Positions 1 to 8,855 of a DNA stretch of 64,000 nucleotides are shown here, one piece after another (the first letter of the stretch is position 1; the number at the start of each line of letters is the position of its first letter). Both the position numbers and the translations under genes were made by a program. Source of the DNA: Rhizobium rhododendri (lineage in GTDB: Bacteria > Pseudomonadota > Alphaproteobacteria > Rhizobiales > Rhizobiaceae). Location of the stretch: contig NZ_CP117267.1 of NCBI RefSeq assembly GCF_007000325.2, positions 3,498,501 through 3,562,500 on the forward strand, in the 5' to 3' direction. The notes below the pieces were generated by a model that saw nothing but the letters and a program-made list of their open reading frames with translations, made no database searches and was not told where the DNA came from.

Positions 1-728
1 TCCCAGACCGAGATGTGGCAATGGCAGCCGTTGCCGGTCAGGCCCTTGAAGGGCTTGGGCATGAACGTAGCGCGCAGCCCGTGCTTTTCTGCAACGGATT
101 TGACCATGAACTTGAAGAAGGAATGCTTGTCGGCGGTGATGAGCGCGTCGTCGAACTCCCAGTTCATCTCGAACTGGCCGTTGGCATCCTCGTGGTCGTT
201 CTGGTACGGGCCCCAGCCGAGTTCCAGCATGTAGTCGCAGATCTCGGTGATGACGTCATAGCGGCGCATGACCGCCTGCTGGTCGTAGCAGGGCTTGTCG
301 GCCGTATCGTATTTGTCGGAGATCTGTTCGCCGTCCGCCGTGATCAGGAAGAACTCGGCCTCCACACCCGTCTTGACGCGCTTTCCAAGCGCCTTGGCCT
401 CGGCAATCAGCTTCTTCAGCACGTTGCGCGGCGCCTGCTCGACCAGCTTGCCCTCCATCACACAATCGGCTGCAACCCAAGCAACATCCTTCTTCCACGG
501 CAGCTGGATGGCCGACGAGGCATCGGGCACTGCAAACAGATCCGGATGCGCCGGCGTCATGTCGAGCCAGGTGGCAAAGCCAGCGAAACCGGCACCATCG
601 GCCTGCATGCCTGCAATCGCCTGGCTTGGTACGAGCTTTGCCCGCTGGCCGCCGAACAGGTCAGTGTAGCTGATCATAAAGTATTTGACGCCGCGTTCCT
701 TCGCCCACGTCTCGAGATTGATCGTCAT
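1..728 (-). CDS. glnT: Type III glutamine synthetase (GlnT / GmaS-like), N-terminal part
   Basis: Partial gene running off the left edge; about 242 N-terminal residues of an enzyme usually near 435 are present. The start is the ATG at 726-728, giving MTINLETWAKERG. The reading then shows the beta-grasp region with SYTDLFGGQRAKLVP and the catalytic-domain segment KTGVEAEFFL (glutamate metal ligands), later NDHEDANGQFEMNW. The family makes glutamine, or gamma-glutamylmethylamide in the close relative GmaS, from glutamate, ATP and ammonia or methylamine. It lies last in the visible minus-strand glx series, 44 nt after the OsmC gene. The flanking glxB/C/D genes are homologous to N-methylglutamate synthase subunits, so a GmaS-type role cannot be excluded from sequence alone. 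Confidence 0.85.
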   Translation of the reverse strand, partial: MTINLETWAKERGVKYFMISYTDLFGGQRAKLVPSQAIAGMQADGAGFAGFATWLDMTPAHPDLFAVPDASSAIQLPWKKDVAWVAADCVMEGKLVEQAPRNVLKKLIAEAKALGKRVKTGVEAEFFLITADGEQISDKYDTADKPCYDQQAVMRRYDVITEICDYMLELGWGPYQNDHEDANGQFEMNWEFDDALITADKHSFFKFMVKSVAEKHGLRATFMPKPFKGLTGNGCHCHISVW

Positions 729-772
729 CGTTCAGTTCCCCATTTGGTTTTTGCTGCGGCCTTTCCGGCCTG

Positions 773-1234
773 TCAGTCTACGGGTTCGCAGGCCACTTCC
801 GTGCGCACCGAATTCGCGATAAAGCATTCGTCATGGGCCAGGTGATGCAGTTCGGCAGCCGCCTTCGCGTCCGGACCATTGCCCTCCCAGACAATGCGCG
901 GACGCAGCACGACTTTGGCGACCCACATGCGACCGCTCTCGTTCTTTGCCATCACGCCTTCGGCGACATCTTCGTAGCGGTTGACCACGAAGCCGCGCTT
1001 GGCCACGAGGTAGAGAAACGTCAGCATATGGCAGGACGAAAGGCTGGCAATAAAGGCTTCCTCCGGATCGACGCCGGATGGATCCGAGTAGCGCGGTACC
1101 ACGTGCGGCGAGGACGAGGCGCGAACGCTGACGCCGCCGTCGAACGACCAGAAATGTCCGCGACCATAGCGATTGTCGGTGAACGGCTCTGCCGCGCCCC
1201 GCTCCCACAAGATGGTCGCAGTATAGACGGCCAT
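773..1234 (-). CDS. OsmC-family peroxide reductase-like protein
   Basis: Predicted 153-residue cytoplasmic protein of the OsmC/Ohr superfamily, thiol-dependent reductases of organic or inorganic peroxides. The two family cysteines are visible in SLSSCHMLTFL (about residue 68) and AHDECFIANS (about residue 137), and the length is normal for the family. The start lies 1 nt after the glxD stop and glnT follows 44 nt downstream, so it is almost certainly cotranscribed with the glx cluster. The substrate is unknown. Its position inside a glutamate/methylamine-type nitrogen cluster is unusual and may reflect protection against a reactive by-product, which is inference only. Confidence 0.85.
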   Translation of the reverse strand: MAVYTATILWERGAAEPFTDNRYGRGHFWSFDGGVSVRASSSPHVVPRYSDPSGVDPEEAFIASLSSCHMLTFLYLVAKRGFVVNRYEDVAEGVMAKNESGRMWVAKVVLRPRIVWEGNGPDAKAAAELHHLAHDECFIANSVRTEVACEPVD

Positions 1235-1235
1235 G

Positions 1236-2564
1236 TCAGAAGCCGCCCTTGCCGGGGATCCAGGAGGTGCCGGCCAGCGGCACCTGCGCCATGCCCGACG
1301 CCTCGATCGTCAACGCGCACAGATCTTCCGGCTCCAGATTGTGTACGTGGTTCTTTCCGCAGGCCCTGGCGATGGTTTGCGCTTCCAGCGTCATCACCTT
1401 CAGATAATTGGCAAGCCGGCGCCCGGCAGCAACCGGGTCGACGCGCTTCATCAGTTCCGGATCCTGGGTGGTGATGCCCGCCGGGTCCTTGCCTTCGTGC
1501 CAATCGTCATAGGCTTCGGCTGTCGTGCCGAGCGCCGCATATTCTGCTGCCCAGCGCGGGTCGTTTTCGCCAATGGCAACCAGCGCTGCCGTACCGATCG
1601 AGACGGCATCGGCGCCGAGCGCCAGAGCCTTTGCAACATCGGCACCATTGCGGATGCCGCCGGAGATGATCAGCTGCACCTTGCGATGCATGCCGAGATC
1701 CTGCAGCGCCTGTACTGCGGGACGGATGCAGGCGAGCGTCGGCATGCCCACATTCTCGATAAAGACTTCCTGCGTTGCCGCCGTGCCGCCCTGCATGCCG
1801 TCGAGGACCACGACATCGGCGCCGGCTTTTACCGCAAGTGCCGTGTCATAGTAGGGACGGGCGCCGCCGACCTTCACATAGATCGGCTTTTCCCAGTTGG
1901 TGATTTCGCGCAACTCCATGATCTTGATCTCAAGATCGTCGGGCCCGGTCCAATCGGGGTGGCGCGAGGCAGAGCGCTGGTCGATGCCCTTCGGAAGGGT
2001 GCGCATGTCGGCGACCCGGTCCGATATCTTCTGGCCGAGCAGCATCCCGCCACCGCCGGGCTTGGCGCCTTGTCCGATGACGATCTCAATGGCGTCGGCG
2101 CGGCGCAGGTCCTTGGGGTTCATGCCGTAGCGCGATGGCAGGTACTGGTAGACGAGGATCTGCGAATGGCCGCGCTCTTCCTCCGTCATACCGCCGTCGC
2201 CGGTTGTGGTCGAAGTCCCGGCGATCGTCGCGCCACGTCCGAGCGCTTCCTTGGCCGGGCCTGATAGCGATCCGAAGCTCATGCCGGCAATGGTGATCGG
2301 GATCTTGAGTTCGATCGGCTTCTTGGCGAAGCGGCTGCCAAGCACGACATTGGTCTCACACTTTTCGCGGTAGCCTTCCAGCGGATAGCGCGAGATCGAA
2401 GCGCCGAGAAACAGCAGGTCGTCGAAATGCGGCAGCTTGCGCTTGGCGCCGCCGCCTCTGATATCATAGATGCCGGTTGCCGCAGCCCGGCGGATTTCCG
2501 ACATCGTATATTCGTCGAAGGTTGCCGAGGAACGTGGCGTGGTCGGCGGGTTCTGGTAGCTCAT
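1236..2564 (-). CDS. glxD: FMN-binding glutamate synthase-like subunit GlxD (MgsC-like)
   Basis: 442 residues, resembling the FMN/synthase domain of glutamate synthase as a stand-alone subunit. Visible signatures are KIPITIAGMSFGSLS near residue 90, GQGAKPGGGGMLLG near 175, the phosphate-binding ISGGIRNGADVAKALALGAD near 300 and a following cysteine-containing tail. By homology it would carry out the 2-oxoglutarate amination step in a complex with GlxB (amidotransferase) and GlxC, as in N-methylglutamate synthase MgsABC or the rhizobial Glx proteins. It is 72 nt downstream of glxC and 1 nt upstream of the OsmC gene, within one minus-strand operon. Confidence 0.9.
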   Translation of the reverse strand: MSYQNPPTTPRSSATFDEYTMSEIRRAAATGIYDIRGGGAKRKLPHFDDLLFLGASISRYPLEGYREKCETNVVLGSRFAKKPIELKIPITIAGMSFGSLSGPAKEALGRGATIAGTSTTTGDGGMTEEERGHSQILVYQYLPSRYGMNPKDLRRADAIEIVIGQGAKPGGGGMLLGQKISDRVADMRTLPKGIDQRSASRHPDWTGPDDLEIKIMELREITNWEKPIYVKVGGARPYYDTALAVKAGADVVVLDGMQGGTAATQEVFIENVGMPTLACIRPAVQALQDLGMHRKVQLIISGGIRNGADVAKALALGADAVSIGTAALVAIGENDPRWAAEYAALGTTAEAYDDWHEGKDPAGITTQDPELMKRVDPVAAGRRLANYLKVMTLEAQTIARACGKNHVHNLEPEDLCALTIEASGMAQVPLAGTSWIPGKGGF

Positions 2565-2636
2565 GGCGGACCTCGATTGATCGCATTGTTTTTTTGTCGC
2601 AGCGGAAAGTCCCCGCTGACTGCCTTGGTCTGACGC

Positions 2637-3323
2637 TCAATAGGCGTCCGCATTGTCGACATTGAAAGTATAGAGCTTGCGCGCCGAGCCGTAGCGGTTG
2701 AATTCCTCCGGCTTGACGTCTGTGATGCCGGCCTTTTCGAGCAGTTCGGCCAGCAACCTCAGGTGTTCTGGCTTCATCTCCTTGGCGATGCAGTCCGCGC
2801 CCAGGCTTTTCACCGTACCGCGCACGAAAATCTTCGCTTCGTAGAGCGAGTCGCCCAAGGCATCGCCGGCATCGCCGAGCACCACCAGGTTACCCGCCTG
2901 CGCCATGAAGGCCGACATATGGCCGATGCTGCCGCGCACGACGATATCGACGCCCTTCATCGAGATGCCGCAGCGCGACGAGGCGTTACCCTCGATGACC
3001 AGCATGCCGCCGCAGGCCGTCGCGCCGGCATATTGCGAAGCGTCGCCTTTGACGACAATCGTCCCGGACATCATGTTTTCGCCGACACCGGGGCCGGCCG
3101 ATCCGTGGATGGTGATGGTGGCGTCTTCGTTCATGCCGCCGCAATAATAGCCGACATTGCCCTGCACATCGATGGCAACCGGCGCATGCACGCCGCAAGC
3201 GACGGCATGGCTGCCGCGCGGGTTGATCACCTCGAAATGCAGATCGTTGGATCCCGGCGCAATGTCATGCAGGGCCTGATTGAGATCGCGGAGCGGCGTG
3301 ATCGCCAGATCGAAGGTGGGCAT
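2637..3323 (-). CDS. glxC: GXGXG-domain glutamate synthase-like subunit GlxC (MgsB-like)
   Basis: 228 residues starting at MPTFDLAITPLRDLNQ. The open frame extends about 55 codons upstream, but that part overlaps glxB and is not family-like. The protein is the single-domain equivalent of the C-terminal beta-helix of GltB. Repeated G-x-x-G patterns (GNVGYYCGGMN, GSAGPGVGENMMSG, GDASQYAGATACGG, GSIGHMSAFMAQAG) are the right-handed beta-helix repeats. It is expected to form the structural link between the GlxB amidotransferase and GlxD synthase subunits. It lies 58 nt after glxB and 72 nt before glxD on the same strand. Confidence 0.9.
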   Translation of the reverse strand: MPTFDLAITPLRDLNQALHDIAPGSNDLHFEVINPRGSHAVACGVHAPVAIDVQGNVGYYCGGMNEDATITIHGSAGPGVGENMMSGTIVVKGDASQYAGATACGGMLVIEGNASSRCGISMKGVDIVVRGSIGHMSAFMAQAGNLVVLGDAGDALGDSLYEAKIFVRGTVKSLGADCIAKEMKPEHLRLLAELLEKAGITDVKPEEFNRYGSARKLYTFNVDNADAY

Positions 3324-3381
3324 GTTCTGTCCTGCAATTGGTAACTTGGAAGGGGATAGAGGCATCCGGCGTAGAGCCAGT

Positions 3382-4278
3382 TTAGTGCTCCCAGAAATAA
3401 ACGGTCGCCGGCTCCGGCTCCCAGACACGCGCAGCCTCGATACCGGGCAGGCTGACCAACGCCCGGTATTCCGAACCGAAGGCGACATACTGGTCGGTCT
3501 CGGCCATCACGGCGGGCTTGCAGGCGATGGCATCGCGCAGCACGCCGAAACCGGATTTGGTGCCGACGACGAAGGTGAAGAAGCCGTCGAGATCGTCGAC
3601 AGCACCTTCCAGTGCCGCTCCAAGGTTTTTGCCCTTTGCCATTTCGGCCGTCAGGTAGGCGGCCGCGACTTCGGAATCGTTCTCTGTCTCGAAGCGCATG
3701 CCCTGATGCTTCAGCGTGCGGCGCAGGTTGTTGTGGTTGGAGAGCGAGCCGTTGTGCACCAGGCACTGGTCCGAGCCTGTGGAAAACGGATGGGCGCCGA
3801 GCGTGGTGACCGCAGACTCCGTCGCCATGCGGGTGTGGCCGATGCCGTGCGTGCCGGACATGTCGGCGACGCCGAAGCGCGCCACGACATCGCGCGGCAG
3901 GCCGGTTTCCTTATAAATCTCGATCGAATCGCCGCTGCTCATCACGCGGATATCCGGGCGAATTTCGCCTAGCGCCGAGCGGGCATCATCCAGCTTGTCT
4001 TTCGGGAGCGTAATGACGGCATGGCTGCTTTTGATCTCGACCGCAATCGTCTGTCCCAGCGCCTCTTCCAGCTCTGCCTGAAGTCCGGCAAAATCCTTCG
4101 CAGGCGTCGCGGATTGCACGGTGATCTTGGCGTCGCGCCCTTGAGAGCCCCCGTAGATCGCGATACCAGCCGAATCCGGCCCACGGTCGGTCATCGTCAC
4201 CAGCATCGTGGACAGCATCGCGCCCAACTGGGGTTCCAGGCTTTTGTCCTTGAGGAACAGGCCGACAATGCCGCACAT
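3382..4278 (-). CDS. glxB: Class II glutamine amidotransferase GlxB (MgsA-like)
   Basis: 298 residues. The start is fixed by the Ntn-hydrolase requirement that the catalytic cysteine be residue 2: MCGIVGLFLKD begins at 4278, with a GGAGG ribosome-binding site just upstream. An upstream in-frame ATG would add 14 residues and bury the cysteine. Other signatures are DRGPDSAGIAIYG, GIGHTRMATES and VHNGSLSNHNNLR, typical of GATase II domains of GltB and PurF. It would hydrolyse glutamine and pass ammonia to GlxC/GlxD. It is the first structural gene of the cluster, 107 nt downstream of the glxA regulator. Confidence 0.92.
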   Translation of the reverse strand: MCGIVGLFLKDKSLEPQLGAMLSTMLVTMTDRGPDSAGIAIYGGSQGRDAKITVQSATPAKDFAGLQAELEEALGQTIAVEIKSSHAVITLPKDKLDDARSALGEIRPDIRVMSSGDSIEIYKETGLPRDVVARFGVADMSGTHGIGHTRMATESAVTTLGAHPFSTGSDQCLVHNGSLSNHNNLRRTLKHQGMRFETENDSEVAAAYLTAEMAKGKNLGAALEGAVDDLDGFFTFVVGTKSGFGVLRDAIACKPAVMAETDQYVAFGSEYRALVSLPGIEAARVWEPEPATVYFWEH

Positions 4279-4385
4279 GATGAAATCCTCCGAATGATCG
4301 TTGCGAAAAAGGCCTAGCAAGAATCTTGGAATACTTCAACTAGGAAGAAAATAAATTTCCCTTAAAGAAAGATTGTCTGATCGTG

Positions 4386-5348
4386 TCAGTTTGTTTTACG
4401 GGCAGTTTTCGGAGGTCCGCCATAAGCCTGCCGATAGCAGCGAGAAAAATGTCCGGGGTTGGAGAAGCCGCAGGCAAAGGCGATTTCGGAGATGGATAGG
4501 CTGCTTTGCTGCAGCAGCTTTCGCGCATGGGCCAGCCTTATTCGGTGGTATTCTGCCAGGAATGTCGAGTTTAGCCTGGTTGCAAATAGCCGGTCGAGAT
4601 GGCGTGGCGTGATCCGCGCGAAGGTCGCCATCGCCTTGCGATCGAGCGGCTGCTCGATCGTCGTCTCCATCTTCTCGATCACCGCAAGCAGGATAGGATG
4701 GTGCGTGCCATGGCGTTCGGCCTCGGAAGCCCGCTGCGGCTCTGCGGCCGAACTGACATGCCGGTGCAGGTACCAGTCGCTAACCCGGCGGGCAAAATCT
4801 GCACCCATGCGGGCCGCAATGATCGCGTGCAGCATGTCCAGCGGCGCAACGCCACCGCCGCAGGTCAACCGCTTGCCGTCGATGATGTAGCGCGCCTGCA
4901 ACGGCGTCATGCCGGGAAAATCCTCGATTAGCGCCGGGGCATGCTCCCAGTGGATGGTGAAGCGCTCGCCGGAGAGAAGTCCGGCTGCGGCCAGCAGGTA
5001 CGGCCCACCAGAGATGCCGCCGATGCGTACCCCGTCGCGATCGAGGGCCCGGAGCGCGCTATAGACGCCCGGCCAGTTCCATTCGTCAGGGTGGCCGCCG
5101 GCAACCACGAAGACCGTGTGCAGCCGTTCACCGCGACCCGGCAGAGGTTCTGCGGGAACCTGCACGCCATTCGAGGCGACTGCGAATACACCTTGCGGTG
5201 AGAACACGCGAAAGCGATAGATTTCCCGACCGGCGAGGAGATTGGCCGCCCTCAGCGGCTCCACCGCCGAGGCGTAGCACATCAGCGCAAAGCCTGGGAT
5301 CAGGATGAAGCCAATTTCCTGGACATTGCTGCTTTCGCTATCGCGCAT
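4386..5348 (-). CDS. glxA: GlxA-type AraC-family regulator with DJ-1/PfpI-like domain
   Basis: About 320 residues from MRDSESSNVQEIGF; an alternative ATG nine codons upstream (5375) is possible. The N-terminal half (residues about 10-185) is a class I amidotransferase/DJ-1-like sensor domain (FILIPGFALMCYASAVEPLRAAN, IGGISGGPYLLAAAGLL). The C-terminal 100 residues are an AraC double helix-turn-helix ending SISEIAFACGFSNPGHFSRCYRQAYG. Such GlxA proteins usually control neighbouring amine or amino-acid genes. It lies directly upstream of glxBCD on the same strand and is their likely activator; its effector is unknown. Confidence 0.9.
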   Translation of the reverse strand: MRDSESSNVQEIGFILIPGFALMCYASAVEPLRAANLLAGREIYRFRVFSPQGVFAVASNGVQVPAEPLPGRGERLHTVFVVAGGHPDEWNWPGVYSALRALDRDGVRIGGISGGPYLLAAAGLLSGERFTIHWEHAPALIEDFPGMTPLQARYIIDGKRLTCGGGVAPLDMLHAIIAARMGADFARRVSDWYLHRHVSSAAEPQRASEAERHGTHHPILLAVIEKMETTIEQPLDRKAMATFARITPRHLDRLFATRLNSTFLAEYHRIRLAHARKLLQQSSLSISEIAFACGFSNPGHFSRCYRQAYGGPPKTARKTN

Positions 5349-5451
5349 CACGTTTGCCCCAAGCCGGTCGCCCATAGGGATACGGAGTGGAAGCGCGGTC
5401 CGTGAAAGAGAAGTCGTGTCCCTGCGGACCATCGCCGGTCTTTGCTCTCGC

Positions 5452-6522
5452 TTATTTTACGGTCGCGCTGCATGCTTTCGCCATACGCTGGTTCTTGGCC
5501 GCAGTTGCCAGCAGCGCCATCTGCGGCCGGTCCGGTGTCTTGCGCGGTTGCACGTTGAGCGGCTCGCTCTCCGGCCACCAGTCGCCCGCCGCCCAGTAGC
5601 TCCAGCCGAGCCAGACATCGCTGTTCTTGCCGAGGATGTCGAGCATACTCTGAAGCCCGTCAAGGCAGGGCTGATTGCCGGCGGCGCCGAACTCGCCCAG
5701 AAATCCCCGTTTATGGTTCTGCCTCAGCCAGTTGGTGACGTCAGTGATACCGGTGCGTGCCTTCTCGGTGCCTTCGCAGAGAGCGTGGGTTCCTGACCAG
5801 TCAGCGTCTAGATACTGGTGAAATTCATAGGCGTAGAAATTGAGCGGGTCCGTTACGCCAAGCATGATCTCGGCGTTCGAGCCGCCGCCGAGCCTTTCCT
5901 CGCTCCATGAGTGGGCACCGGTCCAGATCGTCCCGGGAACGAGGATGAGATTACGGGCACCGATCGCGCGGATCCTGCCGATCGCGGTATTCGCCGCTTT
6001 AAGCCAATCCGGTGCCTTGATATCGTGCGGCTCGTTCATCAGGCCAAAGACTGTGCTCGGCTGGTTGGCGAAGGCCCCGGCAAGCCGCGACCAGAAATCA
6101 CCGAATGCATCATCGGTGACCGGATCCTGCGAAATCGTCACCTTGTCGTAACGGGCGTAGTTGTGCGGGTCGAGAACGACTGTCATCCCGTTCTTGTGGA
6201 TCCGGTCGACGGCCGCCTTCAGGCGCGAAAGTTCTTCGTCATCGAGTTTCTCGTTCAACTCGGGCTGCAGCCGCTCCCAGAGGAAGGGCAGGCGGACGAC
6301 ATTCATGCCCTTGCCGGCAAAGTAATGCACGGTTGCTTCCGTAGGGTAGATGTAGTCCGTACCTGCGACGCCATCGCGATCACCGTACTCAGCGCCCGAA
6401 AGATTGATCCCGCGATAGCAAAGCCCCGCTGCCTCGCCGCTGCCGGCGAAGGTCACGAGCCCTATGAGGGCCGTCGATAGCATCGCAAACCTGCGCGCCA
6501 TGCCAGCGATCGAGATTTTCAT
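5452..6522 (-). CDS. Secreted GH5-family endoglucanase-like glycosyl hydrolase
   Basis: 356 residues with a signal peptide (positive start, hydrophobic segment to about residue 32, cleavage near SGEAAG). The catalytic pair of family GH5 is visible: acid/base E164 in LMNEPHD and nucleophile E277 in LGEFGA, together with NVVRLPFLWERLQP near residue 74, DPHNY near 118 and a C-terminal WLGWSYWAAGDWW. The expected activity is retaining hydrolysis of beta-1,4 glucan or a related polysaccharide outside the cytoplasm. No cellulose synthase genes are nearby. It is 103 nt upstream of glxA on the same strand but functionally unlike it, so shared transcription is uncertain. Confidence 0.88.
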   Translation of the reverse strand: MKISIAGMARRFAMLSTALIGLVTFAGSGEAAGLCYRGINLSGAEYGDRDGVAGTDYIYPTEATVHYFAGKGMNVVRLPFLWERLQPELNEKLDDEELSRLKAAVDRIHKNGMTVVLDPHNYARYDKVTISQDPVTDDAFGDFWSRLAGAFANQPSTVFGLMNEPHDIKAPDWLKAANTAIGRIRAIGARNLILVPGTIWTGAHSWSEERLGGGSNAEIMLGVTDPLNFYAYEFHQYLDADWSGTHALCEGTEKARTGITDVTNWLRQNHKRGFLGEFGAAGNQPCLDGLQSMLDILGKNSDVWLGWSYWAAGDWWPESEPLNVQPRKTPDRPQMALLATAAKNQRMAKACSATVK

Positions 6523-6860
6523 ATCAGTCGCCCACGGGTTAGCGGTCTCGCCGCGCGTTTATACTCTCTGCATACAGACAGGTTCACGGCAGGTCCAGAG
6601 ATAGGCAGCCGCAGATCTGCCACCCGTTTAAGGACTTGGGATTATCCCTTTCAAAACAATAATCGCGCCAGAGGTTTTCCTTTTGCCGCGAGTGGTGAAT
6701 TTGCGCTATAGCGTTGCGAAAGACGCAGCGCGGCTGTCTCGCGCAATTGCCTTTTGCTGTTGGAAGCAGCAAGACATACTAGGTGTGCTGGAGACGGGCG
6801 AATACGCCCGGAAGAAATGCAATTGCGGACTGGGATGACCGGCGCCTGAGGAAATTGTTG
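6523..6860. other. 338-bp divergent intergenic region between GH5 and the CapD-like gene
   Basis: No gene is seen here. It must hold the promoters of the two divergent genes, but no clear -35/-10 pair stands out. A short perfect hairpin, CGGGCG with an AATA loop and CGCCCG (6795-6810), lies about 50 nt before the CapD-like start, within its probable leader. The leader ends with a GAGGAAA ribosome-binding site. Confidence 0.5.
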
Positions 6861-8810
6861 ATGGTACCTGCCGATCGGCTCGTTATGCCCTTTTTGGCTT
6901 TGCCGCGCGTAACAAAGCGCGCCTTTGCACTCCTGGTCGACTCCAGCCTTTGTGTACTTACGGTATGGTTTGCCTATTGCCTGCGGCTTGACGGGTGGGT
7001 GATCCTCGAGGGTGTCGAATGGGTACCCGCCTTCGTTTCGCTCCTGCTCGCGATACCGATCTTCATTGTGCTCGGGCTTTACCGCGCGATCTTCCGCTAT
7101 GCCGGGCTCTCGGCGTTCATGACGGTGGTCAAGGCCGTGGCGATCTACGGCCTGGCCTTCATGACGATCTTCACCGCGATCAGCATTCCAGGCGTGCCGC
7201 GTACCGTCGGCATATTGCAGCCGTTGCTGCTTCTGATCGCCGTCGGGCTGTCGCGCATGTGGACACGCTATTGGCTCGGCAACGCTTACCAGCGGCTTCT
7301 GAACCGCAATTCGCTGGCAAAAGTGTTGATCTATGGCGCTGGTGCTTCCGGAAGGCAGCTCGCCGCAGCTCTGTCCAATAGCTCGGAGCTAAATGTCGTA
7401 GGCTTTCTTGACGATGACAGGCACCTGCATGGCAGTATCATGGCCGGGCTGCCGATCTACGATCCCGCCGACCTGCCGGCACTCGTTGCTACCGGCGAAA
7501 CACGCGATGTATTGCTGGCGCTGCCGAATGCCACAAGGCAACGCCGCAACGAAATCCTGGAGGCGATTCGCAAGGCCCGCGTCACCGTCCGCACCATGCC
7601 CGACCTGACCGCCTTGGCGCAGGGACGTGTGGCCGTCTCAGACTTGCGTGAACTCGATATCGAGGATCTTCTTGGCCGCGATGTCATTGCGCCCGACCAG
7701 GCTTTGCTCGACCGCAACATCCGCGGAAAGGTCGTCATGGTGACCGGTGCTGGAGGCTCGATCGGCAGCGAGCTGTGCCGCCAGATCGTCAAGAACCGCC
7801 CCTCCAGCCTGCTGCTGGTAGAGCAGAACGAATTCGGCCTCTATCTCATCTTGGGCGAGCTGGAAAAGGCGGCGCTGGCGATCCAGGATGCCGAGATCCG
7901 CATCATCCCTTTTCTTGCCTCCGTTCGCGACGGGCCGCGTCTGGAGCAGATCATGACGGCGTGGAAGCCCAGCACCGTCTATCACGCTGCCGCCTACAAG
8001 CACGTGCCGCTCGTCGAATATAACCCTGCCGAGGGTATCAAGAACAACGTCACCGGGACCGTCGCCGCAGCCACGGCGGCGCAAAAGGCTGGCGTCGAGA
8101 ATTTCGTCCTCATCAGCACGGACAAGGCGGTTCGTCCGACCAATATCATGGGCGCGAGCAAGCGACTGGCGGAGATGGTACTGCAGGCCCTCGACGCTGA
8201 TCGCGTCACCAGCGGCACGACCACGAGTTTTTCGATGGTCCGCTTCGGCAACGTGCTGGGCTCATCGGGTTCCGTCGTGCCGCTGTTTCGCCAGCAGATC
8301 CGTGACGGTGGCCCGGTTACGCTCACCCATCCGGAGATCACCCGCTATTTCATGACAATCCCGGAAGCCTCGCAGCTGGTCATCCAGGCCGGCGCCATGG
8401 CATCGGGCGGGGATGTCTTTCTGCTCGACATGGGAGAGCCGGTTCGCATCGTCGATCTCGCCCGCCGTATGGTTGAGCTCTCCGGCTTCAGTGTTCTGGA
8501 CGACGATAATCCCGAGGGCGATATCGAGTTGCGGATTACCGGCCTGCGTCCCGGCGAAAAACTCTTCGAGGAACTGCTGATCGGCGACAACCCGCAGCCG
8601 ACGCCGCATCCGCGGATCATGCGGGCTCGCGAGGATTTTCTTAGGTGGCCGGAATTGTCCGAGCGCCTGGCGGCGCTGGAGAAGGCTTTGGATGAAAATG
8701 ACATTCCGCTCGCCCAGAGCATCCTGAAGATGCTGGTCTCCGGCTATGCCCCGAACGGAGATGTTGTGGACCTGGTGTTTCGCGAACGCGAGGGAGAGGC
8801 CGCCGCATAG
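6861..8810 (+). CDS. Membrane-bound nucleoside-diphosphate-sugar 4,6-dehydratase (CapD/WbpM/FlaA1-like)
   Basis: 649 residues from MVPADRLVMP, preceded by GAGGAAA; the open frame extends 26 codons further upstream without a better start. The N-terminal region has about four membrane helices (residues 22-130). A first Rossmann domain (YGAGASGRQ, residues 158-166) is followed by the catalytic extended-SDR domain with GAGGSIGSE at 296-304. The catalytic region LISTDKAVRPTNIMGASKR carries methionine 430 in place of the usual tyrosine with K434, as in WbpM-type dehydratases. The expected reaction is 4,6-dehydration of a UDP-HexNAc for surface polysaccharide. The neighbouring GT25 gene supports an envelope role. 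Confidence 0.9.
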   Translation: MVPADRLVMPFLALPRVTKRAFALLVDSSLCVLTVWFAYCLRLDGWVILEGVEWVPAFVSLLLAIPIFIVLGLYRAIFRYAGLSAFMTVVKAVAIYGLAFMTIFTAISIPGVPRTVGILQPLLLLIAVGLSRMWTRYWLGNAYQRLLNRNSLAKVLIYGAGASGRQLAAALSNSSELNVVGFLDDDRHLHGSIMAGLPIYDPADLPALVATGETRDVLLALPNATRQRRNEILEAIRKARVTVRTMPDLTALAQGRVAVSDLRELDIEDLLGRDVIAPDQALLDRNIRGKVVMVTGAGGSIGSELCRQIVKNRPSSLLLVEQNEFGLYLILGELEKAALAIQDAEIRIIPFLASVRDGPRLEQIMTAWKPSTVYHAAAYKHVPLVEYNPAEGIKNNVTGTVAAATAAQKAGVENFVLISTDKAVRPTNIMGASKRLAEMVLQALDADRVTSGTTTSFSMVRFGNVLGSSGSVVPLFRQQIRDGGPVTLTHPEITRYFMTIPEASQLVIQAGAMASGGDVFLLDMGEPVRIVDLARRMVELSGFSVLDDDNPEGDIELRITGLRPGEKLFEELLIGDNPQPTPHPRIMRAREDFLRWPELSERLAALEKALDENDIPLAQSILKMLVSGYAPNGDVVDLVFREREGEAAA

Positions 8811-8855
8811 ACCTGCTCGCGGTCTTTTGTGTTTTCTTTGAGCGCCTGAAAGCTT

